The position numbers and the translations under genes are program-made. Below the pieces are notes generated by a model, which ran no database searches, had not been told where the DNA came from, and worked only from the letters and a program-made list of their open reading frames with translations. This document shows positions 36,641-44,746 of a stretch of 64,000 bases of DNA, one piece after another. The first letter of the stretch is position 1; each line of letters opens with the position of its first letter. This DNA comes from Desulfovibrio oxyclinae DSM 11498. Lineage in GTDB: Bacteria > Desulfobacterota > Desulfovibrionia > Desulfovibrionales > Desulfovibrionaceae. The stretch is from contig NZ_AQXE01000005.1 in assembly GCF_000375485.1 (NCBI RefSeq), forward strand, positions 160,145 to 224,144, given 5' to 3'.

Positions 36641-38083
36641 ATGATTCATCTTGAACGACTCATTGATCGCATCATCAGACGCGTGAACGTCAACCTGAGG
36701 AACCCGCTTTTGGACGTATCTCCTTACGTCCGCGGACTTATCCCGAGCAAATCCCACGCTCAGTACTATGCATTCTACTCTCTGGACTCCGAACGGACCA
36801 ACCTGTTCAAGTTCAAAGGCTCCAGTCTGGCCGGAACCTATTTCCTCGGCAAGTGCGAGGTACTCGACTCGGTGCTCTACAAGAGCGACATCCGCGGGGA
36901 CGAACTGAAGTCCAAGGGTGATGTCGTCGAAATGTCCGGCATCAAGATCCCCCTGCGCGATGATGAAAAATTCCACATCCGCGACAGCTTCCTGATGAAG
37001 ACGCTGGTGCACTGCCACTCCAAGGATCCGCAGAACCCCGAACTCTTCAAGGTCCACAACACCGTGGCCCTGCACTACGCGAACATTCACGGTTCCTCCC
37101 TCAACGGAACCTTCCTCGCCCCGTTTTCCACCATCGACCTCTCCGTGGCTCACGACTGCGCCATTGGCGAGTTCTCTTACGTGCAGGCGGGCGAGCTGCT
37201 GCACAAGCGCATTGAGCCGGGCCGTATCTGGATCAAGGCCGAAGGCGCTTTCGAATGGGATTACCAGTATCCCGAAGGCGTGCTCGACAAGTACATCTCC
37301 ATGGATGAGAGCGGACGACCCTCCGGCGAGTTCATGAAGTTCCTCGAAGAGCGTAAGGAAGACTTCATTCCCATGTACGCCACCGTGAGCTTCGAGCATG
37401 AAATCGACATCCCCGAGTCCTCCAAGGTCTCCCCGTACGCGCTGGTTCGCGGCGACGTGACCGTGGCGGAAAACGTGCTGGTGGCACAGCGTAGCTGGGT
37501 CGAGGACTCGCACCTCGGCAAGGGCGCCAACGCACAGGAAAACTGCTACATCATCAACTCCCATTACGAAGGCAACAACGTGACCGCCCACGGCGGTAAG
37601 GTCATCAACTGCCGCATGGGTACCAATACCTTCGTGGGCTTCAACTGCTTCCTGCGCGGCCTCGAAGAGGCGCCGGTCAAGGTGGGCAACGGCTGCATCG
37701 TCATGCCGCACACCATCATCGACGCAGCAGAGCCTCTCGAAATACCCGAAGATCATCTGGTCTGGGGCTTCATCACCTGCACGCAGGACCTGGAGACCAA
37801 CTCCATGGCGCTGGCCGACTTCGCCAAGCTCAAGGGCCAGTTCAGCCTCGGCAACATGACCTTCGAAGGCATCGGCTCCAAGTTCGTGGAAGGCTTTGCG
37901 CACCGCGTGGAACACATCCTTGAACTCAACGGCGCGTTCTACGACGGAACTCCCGAGACCAGCGGCCATGCCCAGAACAACCGCCGCGTGTCGTACAGCA
38001 TCCTCATGCCGTTCACGCAGGGCGAAAAGCAGGGCCTGTGCCCCTCGCTCTCCATTGAACCGTTCACCCCGGAGAACGATTAG
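36641..38083 (+). CDS. Large left-handed beta-helix (hexapeptide-repeat) protein, unknown substrate
   Basis: 480 residues. Hexapeptide-type repeats run through ~270-360 (SSKVSPYALVRGDVTVAENV, then VEDSHLGKGANAQENCYI, INCRMGTNTFVGFNCFL), which form a left-handed beta-helix as in acyltransferases and gamma carbonic anhydrases. The N-terminal ~100 residues and the C-terminal ~90 residues are unfamiliar. The protein is twice the normal size for a hexapeptide acetyltransferase. The ATG at 36641 follows AAGGACGG. It is the last gene of the receiver-CBS-SLC13 unit, which gives no clear clue to its substrate. Confidence 0.75.
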   Translation: MIHLERLIDRIIRRVNVNLRNPLLDVSPYVRGLIPSKSHAQYYAFYSLDSERTNLFKFKGSSLAGTYFLGKCEVLDSVLYKSDIRGDELKSKGDVVEMSGIKIPLRDDEKFHIRDSFLMKTLVHCHSKDPQNPELFKVHNTVALHYANIHGSSLNGTFLAPFSTIDLSVAHDCAIGEFSYVQAGELLHKRIEPGRIWIKAEGAFEWDYQYPEGVLDKYISMDESGRPSGEFMKFLEERKEDFIPMYATVSFEHEIDIPESSKVSPYALVRGDVTVAENVLVAQRSWVEDSHLGKGANAQENCYIINSHYEGNNVTAHGGKVINCRMGTNTFVGFNCFLRGLEEAPVKVGNGCIVMPHTIIDAAEPLEIPEDHLVWGFITCTQDLETNSMALADFAKLKGQFSLGNMTFEGIGSKFVEGFAHRVEHILELNGAFYDGTPETSGHAQNNRRVSYSILMPFTQGEKQGLCPSLSIEPFTPEND

Positions 38084-38166
38084 CAGGCAATGGAGAATGG
38101 ATCGGCGCCTTTGTGTGACCGGTCATTCGACGGAATAAGTTCCGTCATTCGCGACAGATAGAATCG

Positions 38167-38191
38167 GGGCGACCGGCCTGGCCGGTCGCCC
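38167..38191 (+). terminator. Hairpin after the beta-helix gene
   Basis: GGGCGACCGG (38167-38176) pairs perfectly with CCGGTCGCCC (38182-38191). No U-run follows, so termination strength is unclear; it lies 84 bp past the stop. Confidence 0.5.
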
Positions 38192-38725
38192 TGTCGCGGG
38201 AACACTCCGGGAGATATTTCGACGCGGTCAAGGGGCGTGAACGCCGTCCCGATCCGGCGTCACAACGGTTGCCACCGCGAGGTCTCCAGCCAATCCGCAT
38301 AAGGCGTCGGAGAATCTAAGCGAGGGCCGTTGATTTTGAAATGAAATTGAGGAATAGTTCATTCGCATTTACGCAGAGCCCGTTCCGTTGTTTCCTCCGG
38401 TCCCCACTTCCGCATAAGGGCCGAACGGAAGACTGATGCGCTAAATGTACGCTAAGTGGACGAAATAGCAAAAAAAATGGCGCACCCGAATACATACAAT
38501 ACTGAAGCAGCATCCGTTTCCGGCCCAGTGCCCGGCGACGTCCGCTGCGGTTCGGTGCTGATCTCCCGAAGCCGTTTGCGTTTCCCGCCGTTTGCCGCGG
38601 GACGGCTCTGGAAGGATCGCCTGTGCGCCTGCGACCGTGTCGAATCCCTGTCCAGACGCTTCTCCGTCTGCTCGGAAGGGCACGTTCTCTTTATAAAAGA
38701 CCCGCCTCTCGCCTGATTCGAATAC

Positions 38726-38826
38726 GCCCTGGCACAGACCCATCGTGCCGGGCGAACCAGCGGCTGGAGCCGGGAACTGACGTATGGCGAGCCACGGAGA
38801 GTCCGTGCGCGCAGCTGCGGTCCCGG
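38726..38826 (+). promoter_or_regulatory. Potentially structured 5' leader of the Mrp operon
   Basis: Hairpin A pairs GCCC-GGCAC (38726-38735) with GTGCC-GGGC (38745-38753). Hairpin B pairs CACGGA (38793-38798) with TCCGTG (38802-38807). A long-range stem pairs CCGGGA (38770-38775) with TCCCGG (38821-38826). CGGC/GCCG (38761-38772) would compete with the long-range stem. This is a hand fold only. Confidence 0.35.
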
Positions 38827-38882
38827 ATTCATGGCCACCATCAACTCAATAGTCTCACGAGCTGTTATGATCGGAGTATCAA

Positions 38883-39458
38883 ATGTCTTTGTATGAACAG
38901 GGCATCACCGTCACGAAGCGGCCGGACAGTGTCCGACCCAAAAAGCCCGGGCTCAAGTCCCGAATCATCGGTCTGGGCTTTCGTTTTCTGGCCCTCATGG
39001 CAATGTGGGCATTGCTGTCGGGAATGTACGACGCCTTCCATCTGTCGCTCGGCGTTTTCTGCTGTGCGCTGGTGACGTGGCTCTCGATGGACATGTTCCC
39101 TGCCGAGGGTGAAGTCTGGCCCATGAGCGCCCTGTTGCGTTCCGCGGTCCGCGTCACGGCGTATGCGCCGTGGCTCATCTGGCAGATTGTTGTCGCCAAC
39201 GTGCGCATGTTGCGTCTGGCGTTCCACCCGAATCCCAAGAAAGTCATCAATCCGCGCATCGTCACTTTCAAGACGCGGCTGCGGTCCAAGCTGGCGCTGA
39301 CCATGCTGGCCAACTCGATCACGCTCACTCCCGGTACCATCACCGTGATGATCGATGAGCGTGGCTACGTGGCAGTACACTCGATCGACGACGCTTCCGC
39401 CGAGGGCATGCCCGGCGAGATGGAGCGCAAGATCAAAGACATATTCGAGGTGGACTAA
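38883..39458 (+). CDS. mrpE: Mrp-type Na+/H+ antiporter subunit E
   Basis: 191 residues of the MnhE/MrpE family: a charged N-terminus, two or three transmembrane helices (~28-70), and the motif NSITLTPGTITVMI, then VHSIDDAS near the C-terminus. It is a small essential subunit of multisubunit cation/proton antiporters. It is the first gene of the operon; it overlaps mrpF by one base (TAATG). CGGAG precedes the ATG. Confidence 0.9.
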   Translation: MSLYEQGITVTKRPDSVRPKKPGLKSRIIGLGFRFLALMAMWALLSGMYDAFHLSLGVFCCALVTWLSMDMFPAEGEVWPMSALLRSAVRVTAYAPWLIWQIVVANVRMLRLAFHPNPKKVINPRIVTFKTRLRSKLALTMLANSITLTPGTITVMIDERGYVAVHSIDDASAEGMPGEMERKIKDIFEVD

Positions 39459-39730
39459 TGGAACATCTTGGCCTCGTAATCGGACTGTTTCTGGCAAGCA
39501 TCATGGCCTTTTCCCTGTACCGGGCAGCGGTGGGACCCACCACCCTCGACCGGCTTATGGGCATGAACACCATCGGTGCCAAAACGGTTGTGCTCATCGT
39601 CGTGGTGGGGCTGATCTTTGAACGTCTCGACATGTTCATAGACATCGCCCTTTGCTACGCGATGCTCAACTTTATCACCGTGCTGGCCGCAAGCAGGTAT
39701 CTGCACAAGAAAGGCCGCGGTCGCTCCTGA
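39458..39730 (+). CDS. mrpF: Mrp-type antiporter subunit F
   Basis: 90 residues with three transmembrane helices and the MrpF motif YRAAVGPTTLDRLMGMNTIGAK. The third helix carries ALCYAMLNFI. It is part of the membrane antiporter; start and previous stop overlap, so it is translationally coupled to mrpE. Confidence 0.9.
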   Translation: MEHLGLVIGLFLASIMAFSLYRAAVGPTTLDRLMGMNTIGAKTVVLIVVVGLIFERLDMFIDIALCYAMLNFITVLAASRYLHKKGRGRS

Positions 39731-39751
39731 TCCGGATTTGGAGATAAAGAT

Positions 39752-40087
39752 ATGCTGGAAATCGCAATAATATTCCTTTGCTGCATCGGTATGCTGATGT
39801 TCGGTGCCGGGACTCTGGGTATTCTCAGAATGCCCGACGTCTACACTCGGCTGCACATGGCCGGTAAGCTCGATACGCTCGGAAGTCTTACCCTTCTTCT
39901 GGGCATCATCCTCTACGGCGGCTACTACTCGCCCTCCGTCGGGCTGCTGGCACAGCTCAAGATCGGCCTGTTGTGGTTCTTTGTGCTGATCACCAGCCCC
40001 ACGGCCACGCACGCCATGGTTGATGCAGGCGTTCGCGCAGGCATCGAACCCTGGATGCAACCTGAAAAGAAGGGGAGGCATTCATGA
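39752..40087 (+). CDS. mrpG: Mrp-type antiporter subunit G
   Basis: 111 residues with three transmembrane helices. GTLGILRMPDVYTRLHMAGKLDTLGS is the MnhG/MrpG signature and ITSPTATHAMVDAG closes the third helix. GGAGATA precedes the ATG. It overlaps the next gene by 4 bp (ATGA). Confidence 0.9.
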   Translation: MLEIAIIFLCCIGMLMFGAGTLGILRMPDVYTRLHMAGKLDTLGSLTLLLGIILYGGYYSPSVGLLAQLKIGLLWFFVLITSPTATHAMVDAGVRAGIEPWMQPEKKGRHS

Positions 40088-40329
40088 TTCTTGAAATCAA
40101 GGTGGTCGCCCTGATCCTGATGATAGCCTGCGCCATCGCGGCCATCAGCATCAAGGACCTTCTCGGAGCCGCCATACTGTTCGGCATCTACAGCTTCATG
40201 ATGTGCGTCATGTGGCTTGTCATGGGCGCGGTGGACGTGGCCTTCACGGAAGCGGCGATCGGGGCGGGCATAAGCAGTGTCCTTGTCTTCGCCGCCATCT
40301 ACCGCACGACCAGGAGGACGAAAGATTGA
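40084..40329 (+). CDS. DUF4040 subunit (MrpA C-terminal / MbhD-like)
   Basis: 81 residues with three helices; ALIFGIYSF-type and DVAFTEAAIGAGISSVLVFAA segments match the DUF4040 domain, which is part of MrpA in standard Mrp and a separate subunit (MbhD) in archaeal membrane-bound hydrogenases. Here it stands alone, as in Mbh-type clusters. GGGGAGG precedes the ATG inside the mrpG end. Confidence 0.85.
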   Translation: MILEIKVVALILMIACAIAAISIKDLLGAAILFGIYSFMMCVMWLVMGAVDVAFTEAAIGAGISSVLVFAAIYRTTRRTKD

Positions 40330-41159
40330 AAAAGGCAGCACTCATATCGGTTTTGCTGGCCGGCGGGCTGATGATCCTGTCCATGGCAGACTTCCCGTCC
40401 TGGGGCGACGACATGTCCCCGGCGAGTCTGCACCTGTCCAGCTACTTCCTCGAACAGGCATACGAGCAGACCGCGACGCCCAACATCGTCACCGCGGTGC
40501 TCGGCGACTATCGTGGATTCGACACCATGCTGGAAACCGTGGTCGTCTTTCTGGCGGCACTGTCGTGTTTCCTGATCATCCGCGTCCCGCGCGAGGTCTG
40601 TATCCCCGATCTGTACATGTACCGGCACAAGGCCACCGGAATTGTGGTCCGCAAGAAGAGCATGTGCGTCATCGATGACGAAGATTACAGCTTCGAACGC
40701 ATCGACTCGGACTGGACGCCGCAGGACGTGGTTATCTCCACCGTGAGCCGCTTCGTCATCCCGTTCATCCAGCTCTTCGGCCTGTATGTTCTGGCCCACG
40801 GCCACTACAGCCCGGGCGGCGGCTTTCAGGGCGGTGTGATCTTCTCGGCGAGCTATGTGCTGCTGGCGATCTCCACCGACCTGCGCACCATGGTCCGCAA
40901 GCTCTCGGAGCGCACCACGCATCTGCTTTCCGCGGCCGGGGTTCTGGTCTTCAGCGGGGTCGGACTGTTCTGTCTGGCTTCCGGAGCCAACTTCCTCGAC
41001 TACGGCGGACTGCAGGGCTTCATGGGCGAGACTCTGGCCAGCGGCCACTCCAACGGCATTCTGCTCGTGGAGACCGGCGTCGGCATGACCGTCACCGCGG
41101 CTCTGGCAATCATCTTCAAGCTGCTGTCTTCACGCGGCACCGTCATGGAGGGTTTGTAA
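40326..41159 (+). CDS. mrpB: MrpB-domain protein with N-terminal MbhE-like extension
   Basis: 277 residues. The C-terminal ~145 residues are MrpB (VLAHGHYSPGGGFQGGVIFSASYVL, MGETLASGHSNGILLVE region). The N-terminal ~100 residues have two helices and resemble the MrpA-tail/MbhE domain. The start is a TTG at 40326 that overlaps the upstream stop TGA (TTGA), with AGGAGG 8 nt before it, so translation is coupled. The ~35 hydrophilic residues between the halves (around 115-140) are acidic. Confidence 0.85.
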   Translation: MKKAALISVLLAGGLMILSMADFPSWGDDMSPASLHLSSYFLEQAYEQTATPNIVTAVLGDYRGFDTMLETVVVFLAALSCFLIIRVPREVCIPDLYMYRHKATGIVVRKKSMCVIDDEDYSFERIDSDWTPQDVVISTVSRFVIPFIQLFGLYVLAHGHYSPGGGFQGGVIFSASYVLLAISTDLRTMVRKLSERTTHLLSAAGVLVFSGVGLFCLASGANFLDYGGLQGFMGETLASGHSNGILLVETGVGMTVTAALAIIFKLLSSRGTVMEGL

Positions 41160-41162
41160 GCA

Positions 41163-41561
41163 ATGGATGCTTTTCTCACACAGGTGCAGGCCCACTTCAA
41201 CTACTGGGGCTATGTCGTCATCATGATGGTCGGCCTCTACGCGATGATTGCCAAGCGCAACCTCATCAAGAAGCTGATCGGCCTGAGCATCTTCCAGACT
41301 TCGATCATGCTCTTCTTCGTGGCCATCGGGTCCAAGGAGGGCGCGACCATTCCCATTCTCCGCGCCGCTTCCAAGCACGCGGTCAATCCGGCGGACTACA
41401 TCAACCCGCTGCCGCACGTGCTCATGCTCACCGCCATCGTGGTTTCGGTGGCTACCCTGGGTGTGGCCCTTGCTCTGGTTCTTCGGATTCACGGCAAGTA
41501 CGGCACGCTGGAAGAAGATGAAATCGCGGATCAAATAAAGAGATCGAATACCTATGCATGA
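41163..41561 (+). CDS. mrpC: Mrp-type antiporter subunit C (NuoK-like)
   Basis: 132 residues with three helices; GLYAMIAKRNLIKKLIGLSIFQTSIMLFF is the MrpC/NuoK pattern and PHVLMLTAIVVSVATLGVALAL the third helix. It sits next to the MrpD-like subunits, as NuoK does beside NuoL/M/N. It overlaps the next gene by 8 bp. Confidence 0.92.
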   Translation: MDAFLTQVQAHFNYWGYVVIMMVGLYAMIAKRNLIKKLIGLSIFQTSIMLFFVAIGSKEGATIPILRAASKHAVNPADYINPLPHVLMLTAIVVSVATLGVALALVLRIHGKYGTLEEDEIADQIKRSNTYA

Positions 41562-43011
41562 TGTAGTTCTCACCATACTTCCGCTGTTGTTCGGCGCCTT
41601 CCTTGCCCTGGTGGCTGGGTGGATCCGGCCGAAATTCAGCTACTCCATCGGCGTCATCGGACTTGCCGGTTCGGTGTTCTTCACGCTGCGCGTGCTTGCC
41701 AAGGTCGTGACTGACGGTACGCTCAGCTATTCCATGGGCGGCTGGGCGCCGCCGTGGGGAATCGTCTTCGTGGTGGATGCCCTGAGCGCGGCCATGCTGG
41801 TGCTCATCGCCGCATCCTCGCTGATCACCTACGTGGTCTACCACGACGAGATCGTCGATCACTTTAAGGAAAAGACCGCCGCGTTCGTGGCGCTCATTCT
41901 GCTGGTGGTGGCGGGCCACATGGGCATCGTGGCCACCGGCGACCTGTTCAACCTCTACGTGCTCATCGAAGTGGCCGCCCTGAGCGGTTACGCACTGCTC
42001 GGTTTCAGCGGCGACCGCTCGCCCCTGTCCAGTCTGAGCTACCTGTGCATCGGCTCGGTGGGCGCTTCCTTCTATCTGCTGGGAGTCGGCTATCTCTATA
42101 TCATGACCGGCTCGCTGAACCTGGCCGACCTTTCCGGTCTGCTGGAGATCGCGCAGGTCTCGACCTCCCTGCAGGCGGCGGTGGCCGTGATGATGCTGGG
42201 GCTCTGGGTCAAGATGGCTCTGTTCCCCTTCCACGGCTGGCTGCCGGGTGCCTATTCCAACTCCTCGTTCGTATCGGCATCCTTCCTGGCGCCCATGACC
42301 ACCAAGGTCATGGTGTACGTGATGCTGCGGCTCGTGCTCAGCCTGTTCCCCGGCAACCTGCTGGATACGAACATGCTGCCCGAGGTCGGCCTTGTGCTGG
42401 CGACCGCCGCCATCTTCTTCGGCTCCATAATGGCCTACCGCCAGAAGGATCTGCGCAGGACGCTCTGCTACATTCTCGTGGCCGAGGTGGGGTACATGGT
42501 CGGCGGCCTGTTCATAGGCAACCGCGAAGCCATGACCGGAACCATCCTGCATATCTTTGCCGACGCGCTGATGACCCTGACCCTGTTCGTCGCGCTGGGC
42601 AGCATCCTGCGCCACCGCGCCGAAAGCGGCCTTTCGAGCATGAAGGGCATGTTCAAGTCCATGCCGTTCACCATGGCCAGCTTCGTGTTGGCGGGAATGT
42701 CCATGATCGGCGTTCCCCCGCTGTTCGGGTTCTTCAGCAAATGGCGCCTTCTGTCCGGAGCGCTGGAGGCGGGCGAATTCGGTTTCATGGCCGGCCTGCT
42801 CGTATCCAGTCTGGTCAACGTGGTCATCTTCTTCCGCATTTTCGAAACCGCGTTTTTCGAAAGTTCCGAAGACAAGACGCCCACGGGTGAGCACTGGGCC
42901 CGCACGGCTCCGCTTGCCCTGACCGCGCTGCTTCTCATTCTCGGGGGAGTGTATTCCGGTCTGATCGTGGAAACCATCGTCGCCAACGTTCTCCCCACCG
43001 ATTTAATCTAG
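41554..43011 (+). CDS. mrpD: MrpD-like antiporter subunit, first copy
   Basis: 485 residues, ~14 helices, proton-pumping NuoL/M/N superfamily. GDLFNLYVLIEVAALSGYALLG has the conserved Glu in helix 5; VKMALFPFHGWLPGAYSNS has the Lys/His of helix 7; and GVPPLFGFFSKWRL has the Lys of helix 12. It forms a proton- or Na+-translocating channel. It is the first of three related subunits in this operon. Confidence 0.9.
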   Translation: MHDVVLTILPLLFGAFLALVAGWIRPKFSYSIGVIGLAGSVFFTLRVLAKVVTDGTLSYSMGGWAPPWGIVFVVDALSAAMLVLIAASSLITYVVYHDEIVDHFKEKTAAFVALILLVVAGHMGIVATGDLFNLYVLIEVAALSGYALLGFSGDRSPLSSLSYLCIGSVGASFYLLGVGYLYIMTGSLNLADLSGLLEIAQVSTSLQAAVAVMMLGLWVKMALFPFHGWLPGAYSNSSFVSASFLAPMTTKVMVYVMLRLVLSLFPGNLLDTNMLPEVGLVLATAAIFFGSIMAYRQKDLRRTLCYILVAEVGYMVGGLFIGNREAMTGTILHIFADALMTLTLFVALGSILRHRAESGLSSMKGMFKSMPFTMASFVLAGMSMIGVPPLFGFFSKWRLLSGALEAGEFGFMAGLLVSSLVNVVIFFRIFETAFFESSEDKTPTGEHWARTAPLALTALLLILGGVYSGLIVETIVANVLPTDLI

Positions 43012-43022
43012 CCGAGGAAGAC

Positions 43023-44486
43023 ATGTCAGGCATTCTTTCCATACAACCATTGCTTGCCGTCGCCGCACCGCTGACGGCCATACCCGGAATATTATCCGCC
43101 CGCACGCCCAACATTCGTGAGGCGTGGAGCTTTGCCGCGGCGCTGCTGCTCATGGGCCTTGTGCTCAGCATGGCGCCGTCGGTGCTGGACGGAAAAACCT
43201 ATACTCTGGTTCTGGCGGAGGTGCTTCCCAATGCGCCGCTGGCCTTTAGGGTCGATGGCCTCGGGATGCTGTTCGCAATCGTGGCCTCCACGCTCTGGAT
43301 CATCACGTCCGCATATTCCATAGGATACATGCGGGCGAGCCAGGAACACGCCCAGACCCGTTTCTACACCTACTTTGCCGCAGCCCTGTTCAGTACCATC
43401 GGCGTGGCGTTCTCCGCCAACCTGCTGACCATGTACATGTTCTACGAGCTGCTCTCGTTCTCGACATACCCGCTGGTCACGCATCATCAGGATGACGACA
43501 GTCGCAAGGCAGGACGCAAGTATCTCGGCCTCATCGTCGGCTCGTCCATCGGTATGGTGCTCCCGGCCATGGTGGTCCTGTACCACCTGACCGGCACCCT
43601 CGACTTCACCGCAGGCGGCGTGGCGCTGGCTTCGGCCTCGCCCACCACCATCGCGGTGCTGTTCGGCCTGATGATCTTCGGATTCGCCAAGGCCGCGCTC
43701 ATGCCCATGCACGCATGGCTGCCCGCCGCAATGGTGGCACCCACCCCGGTCAGCTCTCTGCTGCACGCGGTGGCGGTCGTCAAGGTCGGCGCCTTCTGCC
43801 TGCTCAGGGTTGTCATGGACGTGTTCGGCGTCGAGACACTCATGGCCATCGGGGTGAACGACCTGCTGACGGGAGTGGCCGCCACGACCATGATCGTGGC
43901 TTCGCTCGTGGCGCTGAGTCAGGACGGGCTGAAACGCCGTCTGGCCTATTCCACCATCGGGCAGCTCTCGTACATCGCCCTCGGCGCGGGCCTCATGAAC
44001 GCCGCCGGACTCACCGGCGGAATGATGCATGTGGCCATGCACGCTTTCGGCAAGATCACGCTGTTCTTCTGCGCGGGCGCCATCTACGTGGCCACCGGCG
44101 AGAAATACATCAGCCGCATGACCGGCATCGGCAGACGCATGCCGTGGACCATGGCCGCGTTCTTCATCGGCTCGCTGTCCATCATCGGCATTCCGCCCAC
44201 CGGCGGGTTCCTCAGCAAGTGGATGCTGCTCAACGGCTGCCTCGACTCCGGACAGTGGATTCTCGCCGGGGCGCTGGTCGTCAGTTCGCTGCTCAACGCG
44301 GCGTACTTCCTGCCCATCGTCTACAGGGCCTGGTTCTGCCCCGAAGGTCAGGCCGTCCACGCCGGACCGGTCCGCGAAGCGCCGCTGGCATGCGTGATTC
44401 CTCTGCTGGTAACCGCGGGAATCTCCATGGCCCTGTTCTTCTGGCCCGACGTGTTCTTCAACCTGGCCCAGATGGCCGCTAATTAG
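43023..44486 (+). CDS. MrpD-like antiporter subunit, second copy
   Basis: 487 residues, ~14 helices, same superfamily. LLTMYMFYELLSFSTYPLVTH carries the helix 5 Glu, AKAALMPMHAWLPAAMVAPTPVS the Lys/His, and GIPPTGGFLSKWMLL the helix 12 Lys. AMVAPTPVSSLLHAVAVVKVG is closer to NuoL/MrpA or HyfB/EchA-type subunits than to MrpD proper. GAGGAAG precedes the ATG at 43023. Confidence 0.88.
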   Translation: MSGILSIQPLLAVAAPLTAIPGILSARTPNIREAWSFAAALLLMGLVLSMAPSVLDGKTYTLVLAEVLPNAPLAFRVDGLGMLFAIVASTLWIITSAYSIGYMRASQEHAQTRFYTYFAAALFSTIGVAFSANLLTMYMFYELLSFSTYPLVTHHQDDDSRKAGRKYLGLIVGSSIGMVLPAMVVLYHLTGTLDFTAGGVALASASPTTIAVLFGLMIFGFAKAALMPMHAWLPAAMVAPTPVSSLLHAVAVVKVGAFCLLRVVMDVFGVETLMAIGVNDLLTGVAATTMIVASLVALSQDGLKRRLAYSTIGQLSYIALGAGLMNAAGLTGGMMHVAMHAFGKITLFFCAGAIYVATGEKYISRMTGIGRRMPWTMAAFFIGSLSIIGIPPTGGFLSKWMLLNGCLDSGQWILAGALVVSSLLNAAYFLPIVYRAWFCPEGQAVHAGPVREAPLACVIPLLVTAGISMALFFWPDVFFNLAQMAAN

Positions 44487-44494
44487 GAGGCGCA

Positions 44495-44746
44495 ATGAGC
44501 AAGCGAAAGGAATTCGACTTCTTCGACAAGCCAAAGACCAAGCGCGGCCTCTGGTACCTTCTGTGGGGTTGTTGCGTGGGCGTTCTGGCTTTGCAGTTCG
44601 TGGCGTCGCCCAAGCCGCATTTCGGCTTCGACACCTTCTTCGGGTTCAACGGCCTGTTCGGCTTCGTATCCTGCGTCGTGCTGATCGTGGTGGCCAAGGG
44701 CCTCGGATTCATACTCAAAAAACCGACGGACTACTATGATGACTAA
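44495..44746 (+). CDS. Small two-helix membrane protein in the Mrp operon
   Basis: 83 residues: a basic N-terminus, helix ~18-36, helix ~52-72, acidic tail TDYYDD. Not recognised as a named Mrp subunit. AGGAGGCG precedes the ATG. It overlaps the next gene by 11 bp, so it belongs to the operon and is probably an accessory subunit. Confidence 0.75.
   Translation: MSKRKEFDFFDKPKTKRGLWYLLWGCCVGVLALQFVASPKPHFGFDTFFGFNGLFGFVSCVVLIVVAKGLGFILKKPTDYYDD

Larger units (their letters stand above)
38084..38882 (+). other. Long non-coding gap before the Mrp operon
   Basis: About 800 bp with no credible gene; small frames on both strands have no family features. It contains the hairpin at 38167-38191, a purine-rich ~38330-38470 stretch with AT-rich patches, TTTATA at 38690 as a possible -10 box, and the foldable leader at 38726-38826. 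CGGAG at 38872-38876 is the ribosome site of mrpE. Confidence 0.6.

Noticed and set aside
38635..38725. tRNA-like T-loop strings (TCGAATCC and ATTCGAAT)
   Set aside because: No matching acceptor, D or anticodon arms could be drawn around either string.
38441..38844. Small minus-strand frames (100 and 130 codons) in the gap before the Mrp operon
   Set aside because: Mutually overlapping frames, no ribosome site, no family features and biased composition. Treated as non-coding.
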